Below, in pieces: positions 14,814 to 25,379 of a stretch of DNA of 64,000 nt (its first letter is position 1; each line of letters starts with the position of its first letter). A program made the translations under genes and the position numbers. Below the pieces are notes generated by a model that saw only the letters and a program-made list of their open reading frames with translations, did not search any database and was not told the origin of the DNA. The stretch is from Chrysomallon squamiferum (taxonomy: Eukaryota; Mollusca; Gastropoda; Neomphalida; Peltospiridae), in contig CM022671.1 in NCBI GenBank assembly GCA_012295275.1, forward strand, positions 16,831,956 to 16,895,955, in the 5' to 3' direction.

Positions 14814-15068
14814 AAATATGATATTTTTCAAGATGTTTAATTTAACACTTGTATTTCACAGACTGGAGTACAAGTACTCTAAGCTGATTGAGAATGCTGG
14901 GGGCAGGGATGGAGAACTTCCAGGGGCGGAGTCGTGTGGACTGGATGAGGGGGATGAGGAGGAGTCAGTACACTTTCAGGAGGGTGGGAGATCTTTCTTT
15001 CAGAAACTGAGAAACAAAATTACCAGCAGCAGCAGCAAGGTTTGAACTTGGCTTCCTTTCTTTTCTTA

Positions 15069-15133
<65 letters not shown>

Positions 15134-17499
15134 TGTGTGATCCAAAACCTTTCTAGATTATCAGTTTATCTCCAGACCGAAAGAGGTTGTAATAATAATG
15201 ATTGAGCAATACATCTCAGAGCAACTAAATAAGAGTAAGACTGAGTAATGAATATTTATCTTTGTGTATGGGTGAGTGTTTATATTTTGTGTTTGTCATG
15301 TATGTGAAGGCATGTGTTGCCAGTGTGTTTCTTTGTGTCTGTATGTGTATGTGTTTGCTTCAGCGAACACTTGTATATATTTGTACATTTGTAAAGACTA
15401 GGGCCAAATTTCTCAAATCAAACATAGTTAAGTTTTCTTTGTTACATTTCTCCTTAACAGTGCCATAATAAAACTTACATGTACAAAATAAATGTTCATA
15501 TCTGTATCAAGTCACTAACTTTAGTGTGTCTTTTGAAGTGGGGGATAGAGATTAAACTTCTAGTAAAATCCCATTCTGGTCAGAGCTCCAAATATAGTTA
15601 GTTCATCAAAGACCCTTGATTGTGCTTTTCAGTCTACAGGGAAACATGCATAAAAAAAAGATCCTTTGCTGCTTGTTGAAAAAGAACCATTGTGTGCTTA
15701 TCTTTATTACCCTTATATATCACCATAGAACACCATATAACTCCATATAACTCCACAAAACTCCATACAACACTAAATAACTACATGTTTGGGAGCTTTA
15801 TATCTGTATTTTCAAGTATCTAGAATATCTATTTAAGTCGTTCAGACATATGTTGCCATGCAGTTAGTTATTAGGTTGTGTTTTTACTTAATTTATTCTC
15901 AATATAAACTGATTATTCACATGTGTTGTAGGTCAAAATGTATTGGAAAAAGTGAAACTTTTGAAGGTACATGTTGGAAAACTGACATTTATGTTCTTTT
16001 TTTTTGCTGTTTTTTTACATTTAAATTTTGTTATTTGTTATTTATTTTATTTCATTTTTTTTATTTTAAAACTGTTACTGAATGACTGTGGGGATCTGTT
16101 TAATGCAGAATCTGTAACATAAATATTATTATTCTTTTACATGCAAGAAAAATACTTCATTTTTTAAAGTATTTATATAAAAGACAATTATGTTAACCTG
16201 TATATACAGGTTTTGCTGGTTACTGGTATATTATCCAGAAATTATATTTTATTTTATTATTATTTTTTTTTTTATCTTGAAACTAACATTTATTTTATTG
16301 TATTTTGTTTATTTTACATTTGAATTTAATTTGTTATAAATGTAAACAGTTAAAGAGAATAAATAAAATAAAAAAATGATAATATTGTCACACATAATGG
16401 TTATGGAAATCAATACACTGATTAATGTGTATGTCTCTTTTTCTCATTAATGTGCGTGATGGAGAATAGAAACAGAGATACCAATACATATATATATATA
16501 TATATATATATTAGTTTATAATGATTATAATATCTTTTCAAAACAAAAGATAATAATATGTGTAAGTATACATATAAATATAAATATTTATTTTTATATA
16601 TTTTTTTCATTTCATTATTTTTATTTTTATTTTAGATTATAATGTTTATAATACCTTTTTCAAAATAAAAGATAATAATATATAATGTAAAAGTATATAA
16701 TAACCTTGATAAGATTTCAGTTATGTCATACTTGTATTCTTGTACCCATGTCAAATAGCTACTTCATCAGTGTTTTATGTAGCTCTGTGAACGGTGAAGG
16801 GCCCTACAGCTTAAACACTAACAAAATTTCCTATTACCAGTAATGTTTGTCTGATTCATTTTTCTGAGATGTGTTGAGTGAATGGGGTACTACAGCCTTA
16901 AACATTTATAAAATCCTCTTTCTAGTAATGTTCAATTGATTCATCATCTGAAACTCTGTTTTGATGCACTTACAGATGATTAATCATCATTTTCATTCTA
17001 ACCTTTTACTAGAAGACAAAAAGATATAGATACAGCTCTGTAACATATTTATTTTATTCTCTGTAATAAAATATATTTTATTCTACAATCTTAAGTATTC
17101 ATGTTTTTCCTTTTATTTTTTTTAAATTTTATTCTAAAAAAAGATATATAGGTGTTATAACATTTTTATTTTATTATCAAAAATAAAATACATTTTATTA
17201 TATAATCTTGTATATATATATATATATTTAAATTAATTAAAAAATATAGCTAAAGCTGTCTTAACAGTTTAATTTTATTTTTAAAATAAAATATTTAATT
17301 TTTTTACATAATTTTGTTTTATTATTTTTATATTATTTTTTAAAATGCAGCTACAGCTGTCTGATATTTTTATTTTATTCTCTCAAATATATTTTATTCT
17401 ATTTTCTTAAATATTCTTTTTCTTTTCTTTTTTCTTTTACAGGATGACGAGAATCCATTCACTTCGGTCCAGTTGCACGAGAAGTTACCTCTCACCTAG
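2862..17499 (+). CDS. ELAPOR: ELAPOR1/ELAPOR2 (KIAA1324) homologue, C-terminal half, 13 exons
   Basis: Endosome/lysosome-associated apoptosis and autophagy regulator family: single-pass type I membrane proteins of the trans-Golgi, endosome and lysosome. The coding parts are 2862-2926, 3393-3575, 4207-4425, 5455-5581, 7009-7044, 7926-8026, 11220-11299, 11818-11857, 12422-12664, 13373-13442, 14245-14327, 14862-15039 and 17443-17499. Every junction is GT-AG and phases agree throughout, giving 493 residues and a TAG stop. Seen in order: Cys-rich repeats (SCKPCPRG, IPCPDGHYID, KPCPPNT, KKCGPG), the family block STQPVSLGDRLI, a CSDGTCDGCTFHFLW block, one membrane helix, and a cytoplasmic tail with LEYKYSKL containing a YxxL sorting signal. 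Vertebrate relatives (about 1000 residues, from memory) share these blocks in this order. The N-terminal half lies left of the window. Assignment to ELAPOR1 versus ELAPOR2 cannot be made; invertebrates may have one pro-orthologue. Confidence 0.93.
3393..3575 (+). CDS. ELAPOR: ELAPOR homologue exon: luminal domain and first Cys-rich repeat
   Basis: The acceptor ttacctcag follows an ATT/T-rich tract; the donor is GATAA|GTAAGA; 183 nt. It encodes LTLTWAFQPADWEKK and AKIYSIKVTNTLNGGAASC, matching the conserved AKIYSI-VTN block of vertebrate ELAPOR proteins as I remember them. Confidence 0.92.
4207..4425 (+). CDS. ELAPOR: ELAPOR homologue exon: Cys-rich repeats
   Basis: 219 nt between acceptor ttttcag and donor GACAA|GTAAGC. 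It carries a run of short Cys repeats (CIPCPDGHYID, CKPCPPNTVLSGP, CKKCGPGL, CESDC) of the growth-factor-receptor Cys-rich type, then the start of the following luminal domain (FNFKPLDK). Confidence 0.93.
4855..5385. repeat. Diverged tandem repeat, ~35-40 bp unit
   Basis: Repeated variants of ATTCATAAAATGGAAATTATTATT occur about a dozen times with differing spacing. They fill the intron almost to the acceptor of the exon at 5455. The copies are too diverged for a recent expansion. Confidence 0.75.
5455..5581 (+). CDS. ELAPOR: ELAPOR homologue exon: luminal MRH-like region
   Basis: 127 nt, acceptor tttttcag, donor GCT|GTAAGT, ending in phase 0. It encodes KLHYLTGNKLFTSSGTQYYH and a following FNFSLCG segment with Cys residues and NVS/NFS glycosylation sequons. 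It aligns with the FTSKG-KYFHHFTLSLCG block of vertebrate family members. Confidence 0.92.
7009..7044 (+). CDS. ELAPOR: ELAPOR homologue, symmetrical 36-nt microexon
   Basis: Acceptor tttcttcag, donor CAA|GTATGT, encoding KGKEELQMLTRQ. It is phase 0 on both sides, so including or skipping it keeps the frame. It falls in a length-variable part of the family alignment, so homology does not support it strongly. The call rests on splice sites and frame. Confidence 0.65.
7195..7450. repeat. Tandem repeat, ~60 bp unit, about 4 copies
   Basis: The phrase CATAACATAGACCTATGAAATAATTTATTC followed by TTCAATATAATATAATATTT recurs four times with moderate divergence. It is intronic. Confidence 0.8.
7926..8026 (+). 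CDS. ELAPOR: ELAPOR homologue exon ending at the minisatellite
   Basis: 101 nt, acceptor ttttttcag, donor GTGAG|GTAACC, ending in phase 2. It encodes YFDYSKIVTGLICRSTLVPQ and then ISTQPV. The SQPVSLADRLI block of vertebrate ELAPOR is split across this junction. The tandem array 8027-10800 starts at the first donor base. Confidence 0.92.
8027..10800. repeat. Large minisatellite, 47-49 bp unit, roughly 58 copies
   Basis: The unit is approximately GTAACACTCTTTAATACACTGG then TTTAATACTGCACTGATATTAATA. The first two unit starts (8027 and 8074) are 47 bp apart. Blocks of variants are visible: GTAACACTC/AATACACTGG at about 8027-8690; 49-bp GTATAACCTC/AACACACTGG units at about 8690-9275; AATGCACTGG/AACAGTGTAA at about 9275-9960; then the first type again to about 10800. 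Truncated or rearranged units occur near 8920-9110, 9700-9745 and 10600-10740. It fills most of this intron. Confidence 0.97.
11220..11299 (+). CDS. ELAPOR: ELAPOR homologue exon (SLGDRLI block)
   Basis: 80 nt, acceptor atattatag, donor GAAA|GTAAGT. It encodes SLGDRLIKIVTNISMADKYK and EEGFPFE, with an NIS sequon. It joins in frame to the exons on both sides. Confidence 0.9.
11818..11857 (+). CDS. ELAPOR: ELAPOR homologue, 40-nt exon
   Basis: Acceptor tttttcag, donor GATTC|GTAAGT. It encodes NTEEDIHFYYTSDS (ends split). The D-IFFYRS element of vertebrate relatives corresponds to DIHFYYTS. The phase fits both neighbours. Confidence 0.88.
12422..12664 (+). CDS. ELAPOR: ELAPOR homologue exon: TCDGCTFHFLW core
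   Basis: 243 nt, acceptor gtttgcag, donor CCAAA|GTAAGT. It contains ACPDGRKTVVSLRCD, CSDGTCDGCTFHFLW, ACPVC and VGEC, which is the most conserved luminal block in the family. It is far more GC-rich than its surroundings, as expected for coding sequence here. Confidence 0.96.
13373..13442 (+). CDS. ELAPOR: ELAPOR homologue, juxtamembrane exon
   Basis: 70 nt, acceptor tttttaag, donor TTTGTG|GTGAGT. It encodes KHCILLDKHKSKTMKQKCTT and LPFV, the Cys-containing luminal stalk just before the membrane helix. Phase is 0 at its end. Confidence 0.88.
14245..14327 (+). CDS. ELAPOR: ELAPOR homologue, transmembrane exon
   Basis: 83 nt, acceptor ttcacttag, donor AAA|GTGAGT. It encodes a hydrophobic helix beginning IQVSIPVVIGIGLLLIITVI, then YCWKRNKK. 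The basic stop-transfer residues on the C-terminal side give a type I topology. Confidence 0.93.
14605..14654. repeat. (AC)n microsatellite
   Basis: An AC run of about 25 units. A (GT)n/(TA)n run follows at about 14757-14812 in the same intron. Confidence 0.95.
14862..15039 (+). CDS. ELAPOR: ELAPOR homologue, cytoplasmic tail exon
   Basis: 178 nt, acceptor tttcacag. It encodes KLEYKYSKLIENAGG, then an acidic stretch (LDEGDEEESVHF) and a basic segment (FFQKLRNKI). YSKL fits YxxPhi adaptor-binding signals for endosomal/lysosomal sorting and is shared with vertebrate proteins. The chosen donor AGCAAG|GTTTGA is weak; read-through gives Val and a stop, so an alternative short tail is possible. 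Confidence 0.88.
15070..15138. repeat. (GT)n microsatellite
   Basis: A GT-rich run with occasional TTT interruptions, immediately after the weak donor at 15040. Confidence 0.9.
15540..15710. repeat. Degraded dispersed repeat of molluscan type (tentative)
   Basis: The segment GAAACATGCATAAAAAAAAG followed by ATCCTTTGCTGCTTGTTGAA resembles the AAAGATCCCTTGCTGCTAATGGAAAAA core that I remember as a very common interspersed repeat in gastropod and bivalve genomes. This is recall-based similarity; no ends can be defined. Confidence 0.4.
17443..17499 (+). CDS. ELAPOR: ELAPOR homologue, last coding exon
   Basis: The acceptor cttttacag follows a T-rich tract. The exon encodes DDENPFTSVQLHEKLPLT and a TAG stop at 17497-17499. 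It is phase 0 with the preceding exon. Vertebrate tails end with a similar DGFDSVPLK segment. Confidence 0.88.
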   Translation, partial: DDENPFTSVQLHEKLPLT

Positions 17500-17758
17500 T
17501 CAAAAACCTTTCTGTACTATTTTTTTTCATTCTTTTTTTTTTCTTTATTTATATTTCTTTATTTCTTTCTTTATTTATTTTTTCCAAACACTGCTTTCCA
17601 AAATGGGACCAGATTTCAGTTTTACAATCACATTCCATCCATCCAATTGGAAGCCATGACGCAAAGTTTATTGATTTTCAGTTTTCCATTGTGATGTTTA
17701 TATTTAAAAATAAATTAAATTCTAAGTGTTACAGTTAATGCTGAAAGTACTTTCAGTT

Positions 17759-17794
<36 letters not shown>

Positions 17795-20700
17795 TACAAG
17801 AATAATTCATAAAAATGATGCACAAAAAAAACGCCTAGAAAATAAATGTGGTAAATTTGTTTTTGAAAGAATTGACAGCATTTTCTTCAAGAATATTAAT
17901 TTTCAAAAAAAAAAAAAATTATTTATTTAATTTACTTGCAGCTGCATATAAATAAAAACAAATAAAGCATGGAATTAATAAAACAAATGACAGGAGTTGA
18001 TGTGATTTGGTGATATATATTTTTTTCTGAGGTTTTAAATGTAAATCTAATAAAGGAGATATTTATGTATGTATACATCAGGATATCATTTTTCTGACAG
18101 ATCTGTTTAATAAAGGAACGTGATGATGTGTAAATTAACGATTATTAAATAAGAGTTCCTTGCAGAAGATAATTATTTTACTACCTGGTTGTGTTGTTGT
18201 TTTGTTTTTTTCTAACTTGTTTTGTTTCAGTGTTTGTCAACGACTATTTCCACTTTTTTCTGTGATTTTTACATTTATATACATATACCTCTGTTTTAGT
18301 TAGTGTTTCTTTTGTTTTTGGAATAATTACCTTTCATAGACGTGTATTTCTTTTTGATGTTTTGCATTTAATTCCATTTATGTACCTGTATTTTATTTTA
18401 TAATATCATATTATTATTATTATTATTATTATTATTAAGACTTTTTTATTTTTGTTGCTGTTAAACTCATTCCATTTATATAAATATGTTTATTTATTTT
18501 TTTAGTTAGATTTTTATTTCCACTAATTAATAATCTATATATCTGGCATAATTACATGATATTTCTGCTCAGTTTTTACCTCTTTTTTTTAAAAATATTT
18601 TTTCTTTTATATGTTTTAGTTTCCTCTTCATAAATATTCTCTCCTTATTTTTGTATTGTTTTTCATTTGCTTTACACAAAATTTACAGGTGTATGCGCTC
18701 ATCTCCTAACAAATATATTCTAATATTAAACCACTTCATTTTATTTATATTATTATACAGTGCAATATTAAGATGTATCACTCACTGGTTGTGCTTTTTT
18801 AATACAGGAGTTACTTTCTGTTCTACTCCAGTATAAAAGAATTAAGCTGAATTTTCAAAGCCTGATTTGATCTTGCACATATATATATATATATATGTAA
18901 CTTGAAATTTTCAGAAATATTTTTAAAACATTGATGTGAAAGGCTCTGTAAATTCAGTGCAGTGTTTTGTATTGAGTGGAATAGTTTGATTTCTATTACA
19001 GACCTTGATAGACTGTTTTGACAAAAAGCACAAAATGTAAATTTTTCATTTGTGTTCATGTACAGTTAATTTTACTAACTTTATTTTGTATTTGTATTTT
19101 TTTATTTTATTTTGTATTTTATTTTATTTTATTGCTTTGTGTTGTTGTTGTGGTTTTATAGTGCTTATTATTATTTTTTCTTAGAATCATTTTAATGAGT
19201 ATAAATTTAAGGGCAGAAAGAGTATTTTGTAGTTTTTCAGTAATGGAAACAAAAATGTTTTTGGTAATATTTCCTGTTTCAGTTGCACTTGGTTTGAAGC
19301 AGTTCATTCACTTTTATTTGTGTGTTTGTGGATTTTGTTATTTTTTTGTTATTTTCTTTTGAATAAATCATTACTGCCGCATGTTAAACCTCAGTTTGTT
19401 GAATATTACTTGGAATGGGTGTTACTGCAGGTTTTGAATAGTAACAGAAATAACAACTTTTGCTTTAAAAGCTGTATTCATTAAATAAACTTCAGTTTTC
19501 TTCTTTATTAGATCACAATAAGGAGCTTAGATGATTTATTTTGTTTTTTATTTATTTTTATTTTTTTTGTTACGTATACATGACTTATTACTGCATGGGG
19601 TAAGGATCATGTCCAAATTTCTTTTCTTATATAAGTTATTTTTTCTTCTGCCTCCAGTGTTTATGTTTTCATATTAAAAAAAAAGCAAATAACTTGAATA
19701 TATTTCAAAATTATTGTTATGTAGTAGCAGTATCTGAAGGTGTCACTTTTGGACAATCAGCATTTAACCATGAGTTCAGTGCATGCAGTTTAACATTTTT
19801 GTTAAATAGAAGTGATTGAATATATAACTCATTTTTTTTCAGTTTTCCTTGGAAAGGTTTGTTGTCAAATAGAGTCAGAGTTTGATGTTTTTTTTCACAC
19901 GTGTCCATTTACGTCTGTTTTTGAAATATTTCTTGCTCTCACTTTTTTTTGGAAGGGAGTAAGGTTTGTTCAGCGTGTGACAAGTTCAATACTTGATATA
20001 CAAATGTCTCTCTATTATAAAGTATATTGTCAGTTTTGGAAGAGTGAAAGAATTGATTTTTTTTCTAATTTTTTTTCTGTATGTTTGAGTTGAAGTTTGT
20101 GATTGTTTTTGAAGTTGTTTTTTTTAGTTTCTGGATTTTATTAACCATCAGTATTGTATTTATAATCTTTGTTGTGTTTTTATTAATCTCAATGCCTTAA
20201 TTTACTGCTTTATGTTGTGGAAAAAAATACATATAATTGCCATATGTAATCTTTTTTATTATTATTAGTTCAATTTATTTGTTATTTTTATTTATTTATT
20301 TATTTTTTTTTTTTTCATTTTATTATTATTATTTTTTGTTTTTATATTTATTAGCTTGAATTACTCAGTTTAAATACAAGTAGAATTATTCTGTTCAAAA
20401 CTTTAAAAAAAAATTTTTTTTTGAAATCCACAGTTTAAAAATGATGTTGATTAATTGAAATCCTCAATTTATACTAATTTTGTCCCAGGAAAAGCAATAA
20501 AATTGTTTTCATTTTGAAATCCATGATCCAAATATGTATAAAATTGTTTTTGGCAAGTTATTATTTGTTTGTTTACTGATTGTAACTGTCAACCTACATT
20601 TGACTAATTAATTTTTATTACAGCCAGCATTTTGGCTCTTATCAAAACATATTGCAGAAACAGTGTATAAATAACTGATGTTGGAGTCTGATGTCAAAAA

Positions 20701-20970
20701 TCAAGGACATATTTATATTGTTATCACTTTTTTTCTTTTTTGTTGACAATATAAAACAAAACCCTGCATGTTCTTTTTCAGTATTATTTTGTCTTTTTGT
20801 TATTATTATTTATTTAGTATTTTGTTCTAAATATTTAAAATAAAATGATCTGTATTGTAATGTCAAATGATATTTTTCATCTGAAAATGTATTTATGATA
20901 ATCAATTCATGTTTTGTTCTGTATTGTACTAACATGTTGAAAAAGTAATAAATATTCTGCATAAATTTAA
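17500..20970 (+). other. Putative ELAPOR 3' UTR and downstream sequence
   Basis: T-rich sequence with no convincing coding exon. Many AATAAA hexamers occur (for example near 17840). AATAAA at 20947-20952 is a candidate distal polyadenylation signal. The actual transcript end cannot be fixed from sequence. Confidence 0.35.
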
Positions 20971-21529
20971 CCACTTCTTTTTTTTACCAGATTTATAATC
21001 ATCATTATACTTTATTCCTGTTAATATTTTGAGGGTGGGAATTAATGATATCGATCACGTTCAAACCATTATGTCATTCTAGTGGAATTCTTAGCAACTG
21101 TAAATCAATTTAGAATAATAATTCAAACATATTCAGAAGAATTTCATCTGCCTGTTACCTTTCCTTAACTAAAAATATTGCATTTGTAAAACTAATATAA
21201 AATGTTTATCTGATTTTAATGTCTTTGTTTGAAAATGGGCCAAAATAGATGTTGACCTTTTTTTTTGTTTTTTTTTGTTAACCTAATTCTTCTGATAAAC
21301 CAGTAAATTTAATGTTTAAAAATGAAATTTATATTTTGCCTTTGTAAAAAGTAAATGTTACTAATATAAATATGTAAATTTTGTTGCAGTTTTTGGTTTA
21401 TGGAAAAAACACTACATTTAACCAATTATTAAAGATGATAATTTCAGTTTAAGAAAACTTGAACATGAAAGTCAAGTAATTTCTCAGAAGATAATTTCAA
21501 TTATCAAAATATTAACACATAAAAATTAC

Positions 21530-21561
<32 letters not shown>

Positions 21562-22162
21562 AAGATTATTCTGTTGGTTCACTTAGGGAGAAATTACATT
21601 GTTCAATATAGTCCATAAATTAAAAAAAAAAAAAAAAAAACCAACAAGCAAATGATGTTTCTTGTAAGAACCTACAGGGTATAGTAAAAAAAACTTGCCA
21701 AACAGAATGAAAATAAAATTCAACTGTGAACTCAGCCAAAGTATGTGTGGGTAATTTTCAAATACATAACAAAAGAAAATGTCACGTAAAAAATAACTAT
21801 TTATTTTCTAAATAAAAAAAAACAACAACAAAACTTGTACTTGTACTGAAACATAAATTGATTAAGTGCCAATTCTGCTTTATAATTTATTAATGTAACT
21901 GCAGATGTAACCTATTAAAATAAAAAAAATTTGAAAACTAAATAAAAGAAGGTAATGAACCCCCCCCCATTTTGAAACATGCGGATTGTACAAAAATATA
22001 AATTTTGCTGTGTTAATTAAGTTTATTATGCTTAAAATCAGAGGTGAATAAACTAAGCTGATGCTAAATATAAATGCAAAACTGCTATATAGTGTATTCA
22101 TTTAAAAATATATTTTGACAAATCAATCTTTTTTTTCTTTTATATATATATATATATAGATA

Positions 22163-22242
22163 TTGAAATTCATCACTAGAATGAATGTGTGTGTATACAT
22201 ATATATGCACACACAATTTCATTCTTAGTGGCGAGTTTCAAA
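22163..22242. repeat. Imperfect inverted repeat (hairpin/MITE remnant)
   Basis: The left arm starts TTGAAATTCATCACTAGAAT. The reverse complement of the right arm starts TTGAAACTCGCCACTAAGAA. Both arms continue into TGTGTGTG across a short TATACATATATATG centre. The arms are about 33 nt with a few mismatches and indels. Confidence 0.7.
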
Positions 22243-23339
22243 ATGTTTAAAAGATGAGCAAGGCAACTAACGAGATGGTTTTCCCAAATCAACATTGTCT
22301 ATTAACACAACCAATTAAAAATAATCTGGTCTACAAAATAAGAAAAAATACAAAATAAAAAAATTACTTTAAATAAAGAAAAAAAAATCTTTTGTAATCT
22401 GTAAGTCAATAATGGCAGTGGCAACACTTTTAAAACATTTTTATTATTATTTTTGGTCACATTAACTTTACAGAATTGATGAACACCTAACGACAGTAGA
22501 TAAAAAAGAGACATTGTTTTAAATATACATTTGTAATTTCTTTCATATGTTTGTGTTAAAAGGCACACAGAAATAGAGATGTGTAATCAGGTGTCTGTTA
22601 GTAAAAATGTTGACTGATGGCTCTGTAGCTGATCTAATGCATACATCACTCATGTTGTGTGGTAACTTCTGGAACATAACCCATGACATGAATTGTTATA
22701 TTTATCTGGACCGTGTAGAAAAAAAATCAACACAAAATTGAAGAAAATAAAAAAATTAAATAATAATAATAATAATTATATACATATGAAATTAATAAAA
22801 AGAAGAAAATAACACAAACCCCCACCAATCTTTTAACAAAAATAATAGTTGAAAACACGTCATTGTAAGAATGATGTTAAAAATATATCACTGTCCGTTA
22901 TATATTTGTTATAACTCTTGAAAAATAAAACACCAAATCTTGAAAAATAAAAAAAATAAAAATTTAAATTTCTGCAGGCAACTCTATATCCCCCAAGAAG
23001 AATTAAAACAGAATTTTTTTTTTTTTTTTTATTTTTTTTAATTTTTTATTATTTTTTTTTTTAATATTAAATGATAGATCAAAATTCATATTGGATAGTT
23101 AAAACTTCATTTCCTATCCTGATGTAATGCTCACATACAAAATTTTAACATGATTTTTAGCTACAAAAATAGAAATATATCAGTGTATTATTAATAAAGT
23201 TCATCATGCAACTCAAGTGACACAGCACATGCAACAATTTAACACTTTCGATGATTTGTGTTAAACTGTTAACACTGCATGTTCTTAAAAATCGGTAATG
23301 GATGTGTTGCTGCATGTTTGGAATGTTGTTAACACAAAT

Positions 23340-23660
23340 GAAACAAAGATATATCCAGATATTGAAACAGAACACCATTTTGTAGCTGAATAATGAAAAA
23401 CAGAACACATTTTTACACAGCAAACAAAAACAAGTTCTATATTGTTTCTGAACCAGAACCATCATTTTTGTAAGTAAGTAATGAAAAAACACATTTATAC
23501 ACAAACCAAACATGTTTTATTATGTGTAGTGGTACAAATCACCATTTTGTAGTTAAGTAATAAAAATAGAATACACATTTACACACAAACAAAACAAGAT
23601 GTATCAAGATACTGAAACAGAATACCAGTTATGGTTAACTAATAAACTGAACGTTTACAC
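23340..23660. repeat. Diverged tandem repeat, ~84 bp unit, 3-4 copies
   Basis: The phrases ACCATTTTGTAGnTnAnTAAT and ACACATTTACACACAAACAAA recur at about 23373, 23457 and 23541, with a degraded fourth copy. Spacing is about 84 bp. Confidence 0.75.
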
Positions 23661-25201
23661 CAGACAATGACACAAATGTCTCCATTTACTTACCAACACA
23701 AAAGCGAAATATTAAAATGTTAAAGATGCAAATGTTCTTGCTGCATTTGGGTAAGATCAGAAAATAATGTCGGAGTAAGTTGACGAAAAAATTGTTATGT
23801 TAAAAAAATTAAAAATATTAAAAACATCTAAATTTCAAGTTCGCATTAATTTCTAAATGATTATATCAAATTTAGAAAAACGGTCTACAAAAAGCAGAGA
23901 AATTAAGGCTATGAATGGCAACACCTGAAATGTATGTACACAAACAGAAAATGCAGCAAGTTATGAAAGAATCAATGTAAAAGCAGCATCACAATGGCCA
24001 ATTTCAGAGGCACTGTACACTATACAGACAATGAAACAAAATTTTAATACACACGAATATTTTTAATTTGCTTTTCACTTTTAAAGAATGGCAACAAAAT
24101 CACTCTTCTGTAAAAAAACAAAAAATAATAATAATAATGATTTTTTTTTTTTTAAATTGACAAGATTTACAAATTTGCTTTTATTTGATTAAACTTTACT
24201 TCACAAGACCTTTCGTAATTTAATAAACCATATTTGAAATATAATTTTTGTTGTTATTATACCTTCTCAAATTTCAGAACATGCCACCCTTAAAATGTCT
24301 AATCATACTGTAGGCAGTCTGAAATTAATAATATTTAAATTCAAACCCAAATAAAGTCATACCAAAATTACAAAAAAATAACCAAATTCCCTTCACAGAC
24401 AAATTATTAAAAATAGATTAATAAAAAAAAAGTTTCTGTTTTACAAATAAAAACAGACTGGTCGTCTGCTGTGGGTATTTCTCAAACATTTCCTAAAATT
24501 CCAGAAATGACACAAGAAAAATTAAACTAGTAAATCAATTTTAGTGATCTAACCCCACCCCCTGAAAAATCAGTAAATAAAAAAAAATACATTATAATAA
24601 TGATTGATTACATGGTATTTTGTAACCACGTATTTTCTGCTAGTTAACTATTCATGCTATTCCTGTAACATTAAGTTTCTTGTTATCTTTTTCAAAAAAT
24701 ATCTTCAATGCTGGGTTTTCTTAATGCTATGTTTAATTTGCATTTATTGATTTTCTCAAAACCTTAATTTATATATTGTCTTTTTCTCAGTTTTATCTCT
24801 CATGTTAAATTTTTTTTTTCATTAACGTTCCATTTCTCAGAAATACTGTATGCAGAGTTTTCTTCCATTATGTTGTATGTGGTCATTTAATGTTTTTTTT
24901 CTTAAATGTTTCATTTCCATACTGATGATTTCCTTGAAACTTTAATTTATGTATTATTGTCCTTTTCATGCTAGAATATTTTTCCATTTACTTTTTGCTC
25001 TCCCAAAAATATATTCCATGCTGTTTTCTTAAATTTTAACAGATTTATGTTTAAAATATTTTTTCTGAGTTTTTTTCTTTGAATATTTAACTTTAACTGT
25101 TCAGTGATGATGTATGTATATAAAATATTTAACCTCCATGACAAAAAATATCTGTTAAAATCTTTAATTTCCGTGACGGTACACATTTGTTAAAGAATCT
25201 T

Positions 25202-25379
25202 TTAACTTCCGTTTTGAAGGACATATTTCACGTGTCTGATGTTGTCCAGTAGATTACTTCTGACATTGTGCTGAAGATCGGAGAGTGCTGTGACGCGATC
25301 TTCCAGCAGAGAACACAACTCGAAGTTGGAAAGAGAAGATGTCACATCATTCTTACTCTGAGTGGACGGTTTATCTGAC
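25202..25379 (-). CDS. Minus-strand gene, terminal exon (helical C-terminus)
   Basis: Acceptor acttttcag, 178 nt, TAA at 25202-25204. It encodes SDKPSTQSKNDVTSS, then an amphipathic heptad-like stretch (FELCSLLEDRVTALSDLQHN, VRSNLLDNIRHVKYVL) that may mediate dimerisation or partner binding. It is in frame with the upstream exon. Confidence 0.82.

Larger units (their letters stand above)
20971..25201. other. Convergent intergenic/3' UTR region
   Basis: The region lies between the two convergent genes. It holds poly-A and poly-T tracts, a hairpin element (22163-22242) and a diverged tandem repeat (23340-23660). Part of it must be the 3' UTR of the minus-strand gene, but no single polyadenylation site stands out. 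Open frames here look accidental. Confidence 0.4.

Noticed and set aside
23157-23513. 118-codon minus-strand ORF
   Set aside because: Composition is random-like (Phe, Leu, Cys, Ile from AT-rich DNA), it overlaps a tandem repeat, and it has no splice-linked neighbours.
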